This document shows, piece after piece, positions 14,164 through 21,560 of a stretch of DNA of 64,000 nt (position 1 is its first letter; every line of letters starts with the position of its first letter). The notes under the pieces are model-generated. The model did not search any database. It was not told the DNA's origin and worked only from the letters and a program-made list of their open reading frames with translations. Location: contig NZ_CP029359.1 in assembly GCF_003130795.1 (NCBI RefSeq), positions 1 to 64,000 on the forward strand, given 5' to 3'. The position numbers and the translations under genes are program-made. The stretch comes from Azospirillum thermophilum. Lineage in GTDB: Bacteria > Pseudomonadota > Alphaproteobacteria > Azospirillales > Azospirillaceae.

Positions 14164-15990
14164 TCACAGCAGCCCGAGCGCCGCCAGCCGGTCGCGGTAG
14201 CGCCGGCCGACGGCGGCGGCGCTGTGGTTGAGGCGGACATGGGTCCGCCCGGCCCCGGCCAGCCGTGCCCTCAGCGCGGCGTCGACGGCCAGGGCGCGCA
14301 TGCCCCAGGCCGCGTGGTCGATGTCCGGCTCGGCCCAGTAGGTGCCCTCCCCCCACGGGTACTCGCCGGGGCCGACCGGCCTGGGAGAGGCAGCCACGGC
14401 GATGGCCGTGTCCGGACGGACCAGTTCGTTGCTGCCGGACCATCCGGTGGCGACGACCGGCTTGCCCAGCAGCATCGCCTCGGCGATCGTCCGGCCGAAT
14501 CCTTCCGCGCGGTGGAGCGACACATAGGCATCGCATGCTCCGATCAGCCCCAGGACGGTGGGCCGGTCCAGGGTTTCGGCAAGGATGCGGATGCGATGGT
14601 CGCCGGCGCAATGCTCCAGGAACTCCCGCCAGACCGGGCTGTCGGACGGCGGGTTCATGACCTTGAAGACCAGCCCGACCGGCTCGTTCCCATGGGGGAA
14701 GGCGCGCCGGAACGCGCGGGCGGCGGCGGCGGGATTCTTGCGGTCCAGATAGGAGTTGGCGTCGAACACATAGAGGAACAGGAAGTCCCGCTCGGGCAGG
14801 CCGAACTGCCGGCGCGTCACCGCGGCGACCCGCGGCAGTTCGACCGCCATCGGCATGTGGAGGACCGGAACCGGCGCCAGCGGGGCGAACGCCTCCTGGG
14901 TGAAGCGCGACGACACCCACAACTCGTCGATCAGCCCGAAGGCCGTCCGCCAGGGATCCGGCCACCGCGGCAGTTCCCAGGGCCAATAGCCGATCGCCCG
15001 GCGCCCGACGGTCGTCCGGAACCCGCGCTCCATCAGGAAACGGGCCGTGTCGAAGCCGGTCAGGCAGAATACCGTGGCGGCGTAGGGAAAGCCGTCGGCC
15101 ACATGCGCGGCCGCCGAGGAGTCCTGCTTGCGGGCAACCGTTCCCTGCGAGAAATCGACGATGTTGACGGGCACCCCGCTGCCGGACAGGGCCTGCGCCA
15201 TCATCCGCACATCCTCTCCGATCCCCAGCTCGCCATAGGCATAACCGACGAGGGTGCAGCCGCCGTGGGCCGGTAGCGGGGGAGCCGCCGGTTCCTCGTC
15301 CCTCTCCGCCGCCCTGCCGGCGGAGAGGGACGAGGAACCGGCGGCCGGACCTTGCGCGATGAGGCCGCTGTGCCACATCCAGTCGGCCAGTCGTCGACGC
15401 CCGTCTTCACCGGAGAGATCGAAGCGGCCCTGCAGATCCTCGCGGAAGGCCAGGACCGCGGACATCAGGTTGGTCAGCGGACGGGCGTCGCGCCCGCCGG
15501 CTTCCGCCGGAGCGTTGCACCAGGCGCGGATGCCGTCGTCCACCAGATCGTCGAGGCCCATCTCCCGCACCCCGTGCAGGAAAAGCCAGCCGAGCGCCCG
15601 CTGCGGCCCGCCGGGCTGAGCGGCACGGACAGCGGCGGCCACGTCGCCGCGCGCATCGAGCAGATAATGCAGGATCCGGGGAACGGTCAGGCCGCCCGGC
15701 GGGCCCGGGAAGGGGATGGGTTCCCAGGCGATCCGCCGCTGTTCCGGCGTGGCTGGCCAGGGAGCATGCTCCTTCCGGCCGAAGCACAGCCACCACATCA
15801 GAAAGCGGCGGCGGGTCTCCTCGTCTCCGACATCCTCGGTTCCCCGGACGTCGCCGCGCAACAGGAAGGTGAACCAGACATGCGCGTCGAAGTAGGGCGG
15901 CCACGATATCTGCCCGTGCGGGCGCAGACCGTCAGGCCGGTCCGCACGGGTTTGCATCTGCCCCACCATCCGCCGTCCGGTCGCCGTCAC
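14164..15990 (-). CDS. GT4-family glycosyltransferase with N-terminal extension
   Basis: 608 residues from a GTG at 15990; ATGs at 15969 and 15957 are also possible and the last has GGGG in front. The first ~215 residues are an Ala/Arg/Trp-rich domain of unknown role (RRRFLMWWLCFGR). From ~245 a GT4 fold follows: GYAYGELGIGEDVRMMAQAL, then LFLYVFDANSYLDRKNP and the donor-site stretch CDAYVSLHRAEGFGRTIAEA. It transfers a sugar from a nucleotide donor in the cytoplasm. It lies 18 bp downstream of manC on the same strand, so the two probably share a transcript and the donor could be GDP-linked. A perfect 27-bp inverted repeat is inserted in frame between the two domains. Confidence 0.85.
   Translation of the reverse strand: MTATGRRMVGQMQTRADRPDGLRPHGQISWPPYFDAHVWFTFLLRGDVRGTEDVGDEETRRRFLMWWLCFGRKEHAPWPATPEQRRIAWEPIPFPGPPGGLTVPRILHYLLDARGDVAAAVRAAQPGGPQRALGWLFLHGVREMGLDDLVDDGIRAWCNAPAEAGGRDARPLTNLMSAVLAFREDLQGRFDLSGEDGRRRLADWMWHSGLIAQGPAAGSSSLSAGRAAERDEEPAAPPLPAHGGCTLVGYAYGELGIGEDVRMMAQALSGSGVPVNIVDFSQGTVARKQDSSAAAHVADGFPYAATVFCLTGFDTARFLMERGFRTTVGRRAIGYWPWELPRWPDPWRTAFGLIDELWVSSRFTQEAFAPLAPVPVLHMPMAVELPRVAAVTRRQFGLPERDFLFLYVFDANSYLDRKNPAAAARAFRRAFPHGNEPVGLVFKVMNPPSDSPVWREFLEHCAGDHRIRILAETLDRPTVLGLIGACDAYVSLHRAEGFGRTIAEAMLLGKPVVATGWSGSNELVRPDTAIAVAASPRPVGPGEYPWGEGTYWAEPDIDHAAWGMRALAVDAALRARLAGAGRTHVRLNHSAAAVGRRYRDRLAALGLL
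15284..15345. repeat. Perfect 27-bp inverted repeat with 8-nt loop inside a coding region
   Basis: Arms 15284-15310 and 15319-15345 are exact reverse complements; the loop gccctgcc is 15311-15318. It codes a low-complexity Ser/Ala/Glu/Arg segment between the two domains of the GT4 gene without breaking the frame. This fits insertion of a palindromic element into an inter-domain linker. I did not find a second copy in the window. Confidence 0.95.
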
Positions 15991-16008
15991 CGGTCACCGA
16001 TGCGGGGG

Positions 16009-17451
16009 CTATGATCGGCCGTAATGGTCTTCCAGGCGGACGATGTCGTCCTCACCCAGATACGATCCCGACTGCACCTCGATCAGGTTGAGCGGTACCT
16101 TGCCCGGATTTTCCAGGCGGTGCGCGGTCCCGAGCGGAATGTAGACGGACTCGTTCTCCTGCAGCAGGATCTGCTCGTCCCCGCGGGTGACCAGCGCCGT
16201 GCCGTTCACCACCACCCAGTGCTCGGCACGGTGATAGTGCTTCTGCAGCGACAGGCGGGCGCCGGGCGCCACGGTCAGCCGCTTCACCTGGAAGCGGTCG
16301 CCGGAGTGCAGCGACTGGTAGAAGCCCCAGGGGCGGTGGACCCGGCGGTGCAGCAGCGGTTCGCTGCGGCCCTGCTTCTTCAGGTGCTCGACCAGCGGCT
16401 TGATGTCCTGTGCGCGGTCCTTGGCGGCAACCAGAATGGCGTCCTCGGTGCCGACCACCACCGTATCGGTCATGCCGAGCAGGGCGATGAGGGCGCCGTC
16501 CTCGCTGCGGATGTAGCAGCCGGTGCTGTCCCAGGCGACCGCATCGCCCTGGCAGACGTTGCCGCCTTCATCCTTGTCGCCGATGTCCCACAGGGCCGAC
16601 CAGGCGCCGACGTCGGTCCAGCCGATGCTGCAGGGCACCACCGCGGCCGAATCGGTCCGCTCCATCACCGCATAGTCGATGGAGGTGGAGGGGGCGGCGG
16701 CGAAGGCCTCCTCGTCCAGGCGGAAGAAATCGAGATCCGAGCGGCCCTTGGCCAGGGCGGCGCGGGCGGCCTCCAGAACAGCCGGCTCCCAGCGCTCCAG
16801 TTCCGCCAGGTAACGGCGCACCGGCAGCAGGAACATGCCGCTGTTCCAGAAGAAATTCTTCTCTGCGATGTAGCGCTCGGCCATTTCGCGCGCCGGCTTC
16901 TCCACGAAGGCGGCGACGCGATAGGCGCCATCCTGCCCGGGAAGCGCGTCGCCGCGCCGGATGTAGCCGTAGCCCGTCTCAGGCGCAGTGGGGACGATGC
17001 CGAAGGTGGTGAGCTGCCCGGTCCCGGCGGCGGCGGCGGCGGTCGCGATCGCCTGCAGGAAGGCGTCCTGGTCCTGGATGGCATGGTCGGCCGGCAGGAT
17101 CAGCATGAGCCCGTCCGGATCCTGTTCGGCGACGATCAGCGCAGCGACCGCCGTCGCCGCAGCGGTATTGCGGCCGACCGGTTCCAGGACGATGCGGGTG
17201 GCGGCGAGCCCGATCTGACGCATCTGCTCCGCGATGACGAAGCGATGCTCCTGGTTGCAGACCACCATCGGCGTGGCGAACAGTGCCGGATTGGCGACCC
17301 GTCCCACCGTGTCCTGCAGCATCGAGCGCTCCGAGCACAGCGACAGGAACTGCTTGGGATACTTCTCCCGCGACATCGGCCAGAGGCGAACTCCGGCGCC
17401 ACCGGACAGGACTACGGGGTGGATGCGAGCGTTTTGCGAAGCATTCGTCAT
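16009..17451 (-). CDS. manC: Bifunctional mannose-1-phosphate guanylyltransferase / mannose-6-phosphate isomerase
   Basis: 480 residues, the usual length for the two-domain type II enzyme. The nucleotidyltransferase domain shows VVLSGGAGVRLWPMSREKYP near the N terminus (GGxGxRLWPxSR signature) and FVEKP and NSGMFL. The C-terminal cupin isomerase domain shows RPWGFYQSL, QKHYHRAEHWVVV (metal-binding histidines) and IPLGTAHRLENPG. It makes GDP-mannose from fructose-6-phosphate via mannose-1-phosphate together with a phosphomannomutase that is not in the window. GDP-mannose feeds the GMD-like and Fcl proteins here. It heads a minus-strand unit with the GT4 gene. Similar genes are also named xanB, algA or cpsB. 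Confidence 0.93.
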   Translation of the reverse strand: MTNASQNARIHPVVLSGGAGVRLWPMSREKYPKQFLSLCSERSMLQDTVGRVANPALFATPMVVCNQEHRFVIAEQMRQIGLAATRIVLEPVGRNTAAATAVAALIVAEQDPDGLMLILPADHAIQDQDAFLQAIATAAAAAGTGQLTTFGIVPTAPETGYGYIRRGDALPGQDGAYRVAAFVEKPAREMAERYIAEKNFFWNSGMFLLPVRRYLAELERWEPAVLEAARAALAKGRSDLDFFRLDEEAFAAAPSTSIDYAVMERTDSAAVVPCSIGWTDVGAWSALWDIGDKDEGGNVCQGDAVAWDSTGCYIRSEDGALIALLGMTDTVVVGTEDAILVAAKDRAQDIKPLVEHLKKQGRSEPLLHRRVHRPWGFYQSLHSGDRFQVKRLTVAPGARLSLQKHYHRAEHWVVVNGTALVTRGDEQILLQENESVYIPLGTAHRLENPGKVPLNLIEVQSGSYLGEDDIVRLEDHYGRS

Positions 17452-17823
17452 GGCAGCCGGTCGGATGATTGGTCCGGCGCTTTGTGTAGAGCTTTTATCG
17501 AAAGCTTGCTACAGCAAACTGCGCCGCGATCTTCGGCCAAATCGGCATCGGGCCGGGCTTTTGGCAATGGATCGCGGATGCATGGTCTCCGGCTTGTCCA
17601 TGACCCGCGGCACTTTCCGCCGTCGGTGCCCCGTGCAGGGGTGGCCGGCGCAGAAATCGGGAGGACGGGGCTGTGAAGGAGGCCGGGATCGGGGTATAGA
17701 AGCGACCCGTCCGGTTGGTTTCGGAGTCCGTATGCTGCCGTCCATGACTTCCGCGTCATGCTGTCCCACTCCCCTGCCCGGCCGCCTCCCGTCTCGGGGT
17801 GCCCGGCGAGGGAGGGTCATGTC
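17452..17823. other. Divergent intergenic region between manC and ABC permease
   Basis: It carries a local inverted repeat AGCTTT-TATCG-AAAGCT (17490-17506) followed at once by TGCT-AC-AGCA (17507-17516), 39 bp before the manC ATG on the minus strand. Divergent promoters are expected here but no convincing -35/-10 pair is seen. The last part has GGAGGG (17810-17815) for the permease. Confidence 0.5.
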
Positions 17824-18681
17824 ATGACGGTCGGGACCTGTTCTGACGCTTCCCCGCATTCGGGAAGCGGGCACCTCTATGACTCCGGCGGCGGCAGCGC
17901 CATGGAACAGGCCCGCGACGACCTGGTCAAGGGCGCGAGCCGCTGGCGGCTGTGGAGCCGGCTCGGTTGGCACGACATCCGCAAGCGCTACCGCCGTTCG
18001 GTCCTGGGACCCTTCTGGCTGACGCTCAGCATGGCCGTGATGGTGGCGAGCCTGGGACTGATCTACGGCACGCTGTTCCGGCTGGACCTGGAAGGATACC
18101 TGCCTTTCCTTGCCATCGGCCTGGCTACCTGGACCTTCGTCGCTTCCTTTCTCAACGAAGGCTGCATCGTTTTCATCGAGCTTGAGCCGCTGATCAAGAA
18201 CGTGCGCATCCCGATGTCCGTGCATATCCTGCGGGTGCTGTGGCGCAATCTGATCATCTATGGCCACAACATCGTCATCTTCGCGGTGGTGGCGCTGGTC
18301 TTCGGGATCCAGCCGGGAGCAGTCGGCCTGCTGGCCCCGGTCGGCCTTCTGGTGCTGCTGGTGAATGCGGCCTGGATCATGCTGCTGCTGGGGATGATCT
18401 GTACGCGCTTTCGCGACGTCCCGCCGATCATCGCCAGCCTGATCCAGCTGCTGTTCTTCGTCACACCCGTCATGTGGAAGCCCGAACTGCTGGGCGAGCG
18501 CCGCTATCTGATGGCGCTCAATCCCTTCCATCATCTGATCGAGGTGATCCGGGCGCCGCTGCTCGGCCAGATGCCGGGCTGGGAGAGCTGGGCGGCCGGC
18601 ATCCTGTTCGCCGTGGCCGGCTGGGTGTTCACCTTCGCCTGTTTCGCCCGTTTCCGCAAACGCATCGCCTATTGGCTCTAG
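17824..18681 (+). CDS. Polysaccharide ABC transporter permease, Wzm-type (first copy)
   Basis: 285 residues from ATG 17824, chosen because GGAGGG at 17810-17815 sits 8 nt upstream; the frame is open back to 17758. It shows the ABC-2 family layout: a basic N-terminal amphipathic stretch (WRLWSRLGWHDIRKRYRRS, then VLGPFWLT) and about six hydrophobic spans, with PFHHLIEVIRAPLLG near the end. It would form the inner-membrane channel that exports an undecaprenyl-linked or lipid-linked glycan. The stop codon abuts the ATPase ATG with no gap, indicating coupling. Confidence 0.87.
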   Translation: MTVGTCSDASPHSGSGHLYDSGGGSAMEQARDDLVKGASRWRLWSRLGWHDIRKRYRRSVLGPFWLTLSMAVMVASLGLIYGTLFRLDLEGYLPFLAIGLATWTFVASFLNEGCIVFIELEPLIKNVRIPMSVHILRVLWRNLIIYGHNIVIFAVVALVFGIQPGAVGLLAPVGLLVLLVNAAWIMLLLGMICTRFRDVPPIIASLIQLLFFVTPVMWKPELLGERRYLMALNPFHHLIEVIRAPLLGQMPGWESWAAGILFAVAGWVFTFACFARFRKRIAYWL

Positions 18682-19449
18682 ATGGCTTCCATCCACCTGA
18701 ACGACGTCTCGGTCGACTTCGTCCTCTATCAGGGAAGCGCGCGCTCCCTGAAGAAGACACTGCTGCGATCGTCCACCAGCGGAACGCTCAAGCACGATGC
18801 GCACCACCGGATCACGGTGAAGGCGCTGAGCGGCATCTCGCTCAAGCTGGAGCATGGCGACCGGGTCGGGCTGATCGGCGGCAACGGCGCCGGCAAGACG
18901 ACGCTGCTGCGCGTCCTGGCCGGGGTGTACGAGCCGACCGGCGGACGGATCCGCGTCGATGGGCGGATTACCCCCCTGTTCGACCTCGGCCTCGGCCTCG
19001 ATGTCGACGCCTCCGGCTATGACAATATCCGGATGCGGGCGGCCTATTTCGGGATCGACAGCGACGAGATCGAGCGGAAGATGGAGGACATCGCCGCCTT
19101 CACCGAACTCGGCGACTATCTCGACCTGCCGGTGCGCACCTATTCGGCCGGGATGACGTTGCGGCTGGCCTTCGCCGCGGCCACCGCGGTCGATCCGGAA
19201 ATCCTGCTGATGGACGAATGGATCGCTGTCAGCGACATGCAGTTCCTGGAAAAGGCACAGCGCCGGGCCGAGAGCTTCGTTCAGCGATCAAGCATCATGG
19301 TGGTCGCCTCGCATGTCGAGGACGTCCTGAAGAGGCTTTGCAACAAGGCCCTCTGGTTGGATCACGGCACGGTCATGCGCTTCGGAGCGGTTGACGACGT
19401 GCTGGCGGAGTACCATAGCCAGCAGGCGGGCGGATTAACCCCATGGTAA
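18682..19449 (+). CDS. Polysaccharide ABC transporter ATPase, Wzt-type without C-terminal domain
   Basis: 255 residues. Walker A GGNGAGKTT at 66-74, signature YSAGM at 154-158, Walker B EILLMDEW at 173-180, and switch histidine in VASHVED. It powers export through the permease directly upstream. It is short: the extra carbohydrate-binding C-terminal domain found in classical Wzt, and in the second ATPase of this window, is missing, as in KpsT-like capsule or O-chain exporters that do not recognise a terminal cap. Confidence 0.88.
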   Translation: MASIHLNDVSVDFVLYQGSARSLKKTLLRSSTSGTLKHDAHHRITVKALSGISLKLEHGDRVGLIGGNGAGKTTLLRVLAGVYEPTGGRIRVDGRITPLFDLGLGLDVDASGYDNIRMRAAYFGIDSDEIERKMEDIAAFTELGDYLDLPVRTYSAGMTLRLAFAAATAVDPEILLMDEWIAVSDMQFLEKAQRRAESFVQRSSIMVVASHVEDVLKRLCNKALWLDHGTVMRFGAVDDVLAEYHSQQAGGLTPW

Positions 19450-19541
19450 AGACACGCTGCTCGATTTCGATATATTAGGCGGGCGGCGGAACGCGCTCGG
19501 GCATATTCGCCCGGCGCGGCGATACGGAGAACGGCAAGCAT

Positions 19542-20522
19542 ATGACGACGTCTATCCCCTTTTCCCTGGAAGGCAAGCGCGTCTGGGTCGCGGGCCATCG
19601 CGGCATGGCCGGGTCGGCCATTGTCCGCCGCCTTGAGCAGGAGCGGTGCGAGATCCTGACCGTGGGGCGCGAGAGTGTGGACCTGTGCCGCCAGGCCGAA
19701 GTGGAGGACTGGATGGCGGAGGCCCGTCCGGATGTCGTCTTCCTCGCCGCCGCCGTTGTCGGGGGCATCCACGCCAACAACAGCCGCCCCGCCGAGTTCA
19801 TCTACAGCAACCTGGCGATCGAGACGAACGTCATCCATACCGCCTGGAGGGTGGGGGTCCGGAAGCTGGTCTTCCTGGGGTCCTCCTGCATCTATCCGCG
19901 GATGGCGGAACAGCCGATTCGCGAGGAATCGCTGCTGACTGGTCCGCTGGAGCCGACCAACGAGTGGTACGCGGTGGCGAAGATCGCCGGCATCCGCGCC
20001 TGTCAGGCCTATCGCCGGCAGTATGGCTGCGACTTCATCTCGGCGATGCCGACCAACCTCTACGGCTACGGCGACAACTTCGACATCGAGCAGGGGCACG
20101 TTGCGGCCGCCCTGATGGTGAAGATCCACCGGGCCAAGGCCGAGGGCCGCGACAGCGTGGTCCTGTGGGGCGACGGAAGCCCGTTGCGGGAGTTCCTGTT
20201 CGTCGACGATCTGGCCGACGGGCTGGTGTTCCTGGCGAAGACCTATTCGGGCGAGCCGCACGTCAACCTGGGCTCCGGCCAGGAAATCTCGATCCGCGGA
20301 CTGGCCGAACTGCTGGCCGGGGTGATCGGCTATCACGGGACTTTCCGCTTCGACACCACCAAGCCGAACGGAACCCCCCGCAAGATCATGGATTCCAGCC
20401 GGCTCGCCGCCATGGGCTGGCAGGCGCCGACCTCGCTGCGCGAGGGGTTCGAGCATACATACCGCTGGTATCTCGAGAACCTGGGCACCGGGCGGCTGCG
20501 CGGCCTGTCCGCCGGCCGATAG
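19542..20522 (+). CDS. fcl: GDP-L-fucose synthase
   Basis: 326 residues. The N-terminal NADP-binding motif reads VWVAGHRGMAGSAIVRRL, the catalytic Ser is in FLGSSCIYP, and the Tyr-Lys pair is in NEWYAVAKIAG; PTNLYGYGDNFD is also typical. It converts GDP-4-keto-6-deoxy-D-mannose to GDP-L-fucose by 3,5-epimerisation and 4-reduction. Its substrate would come from ManC and the GMD-like protein at 31464-32393. GGAG lies about 11 nt before the ATG. It converges on the GT2 gene. Also called wcaG. Confidence 0.92.
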   Translation: MTTSIPFSLEGKRVWVAGHRGMAGSAIVRRLEQERCEILTVGRESVDLCRQAEVEDWMAEARPDVVFLAAAVVGGIHANNSRPAEFIYSNLAIETNVIHTAWRVGVRKLVFLGSSCIYPRMAEQPIREESLLTGPLEPTNEWYAVAKIAGIRACQAYRRQYGCDFISAMPTNLYGYGDNFDIEQGHVAAALMVKIHRAKAEGRDSVVLWGDGSPLREFLFVDDLADGLVFLAKTYSGEPHVNLGSGQEISIRGLAELLAGVIGYHGTFRFDTTKPNGTPRKIMDSSRLAAMGWQAPTSLREGFEHTYRWYLENLGTGRLRGLSAGR

Positions 20523-20556
20523 CGGGGGAGCACCGGCCGCGCGGGTTGCGGATGGG

Positions 20557-21441
20557 TCAGCCGGGCGACAGGATCCGGCGGGCCCGGCGCAGCGTCCGGT
20601 GCAGCCGGTCCCGGCCATAACGCGCCAGATCGCGCAATGCATTCCGTGGCGTCTGGCCTCCTCCTTCCGCGGCCGTCAGACGCCGCTTCAACTCCGCATT
20701 CTCCATCCGGACGGCCAGGAAGCTTTCCTGATACAGCTCGATCCGCCGGCGCAGCCATGCCTCCGATTGATAGAGCGGCAGGCTGTTCTGAATGGCGTAG
20801 ACCTCCGGCTGGCCCTTGGCGAGGTTGCTGGAGGTGCCGCCGAGCCCGAAGGACGCCACCGTGACCGGCATGTGCAGAAGCGTGACCGCATCGTCGGCGA
20901 TTGCCTTCAGGAACCAGTCGTAATCGGCATGAACCCGCCACCGGGTGTCGAAGGGACCCGTGCGGTCGAAGACGCTGCGCCGCGCGAAGGTTCCCTGGTG
21001 GGGCAGACAGCCGCAGACCATCGTCTCCGCCGCCTTGTCCGGGTCCTGCGGAACATGGATGATCGTCTGCCCGTCCGGCATCCTGACCTCGATGTCGCCG
21101 TAGAAGAGGTCGCCCTCCGGGTGGCGTTCGACGAAGCGCACCGCCGCCTCCACCGCGCCGGGATCGTAGAACCAATCGTCGGCGTTGAGGAAATGGACGA
21201 GGTCGCCCGTCGCCCGCGCCAGCCCCTTGTTCATCGCGTCGTAGATGCCGGTGTCCGGCTCCGATACCAGCGCCGCGAGCCGGGGGCGGTGGCTTTCCAG
21301 CAGGTCCAGTGTTCCGTCGGTCGAGGCACCGTCGATTACAATGTGCTCGATGTTTCCGTAGGTCTGGAGCGCGACGCTATCCAGCGTGCGACCAATGACC
21401 GCCTGCGCGTTACGGCAGACGGTGATGACCGAAACCTTCAT
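20557..21441 (-). CDS. GT2-family glycosyltransferase
   Basis: 294 residues from ATG 21441 (MKVSVITVCRNAQAVIGRTL); the frame extends upstream to 21612 but those residues are not GT2-like. GT-A features: HIVIDGASTDGTLDLL, LVSEPDTGIYDAMNKGL, and the metal-binding FLNADDWFYDP. The C-terminal ~70 residues form a basic helix (RRRIELYQESF, then many Arg), which may hold the enzyme at the membrane. It transfers a single sugar to a glycan intermediate; the specificity is unknown. It is divergent from the type I secretion operon, 119 bp apart. Confidence 0.85.
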   Translation of the reverse strand: MKVSVITVCRNAQAVIGRTLDSVALQTYGNIEHIVIDGASTDGTLDLLESHRPRLAALVSEPDTGIYDAMNKGLARATGDLVHFLNADDWFYDPGAVEAAVRFVERHPEGDLFYGDIEVRMPDGQTIIHVPQDPDKAAETMVCGCLPHQGTFARRSVFDRTGPFDTRWRVHADYDWFLKAIADDAVTLLHMPVTVASFGLGGTSSNLAKGQPEVYAIQNSLPLYQSEAWLRRRIELYQESFLAVRMENAELKRRLTAAEGGGQTPRNALRDLARYGRDRLHRTLRRARRILSPG

Positions 21442-21560
21442 TTCCCGTACCCTGGTGAAACAACCTCCGGCTCGGACCGGCCGGGACAGTCGCTTGTATC
21501 CGATGGAGGTGCTACAGTACAGTCGCGCCGCCGGAAGAGCCACCGGGATACAGAGGGCAG

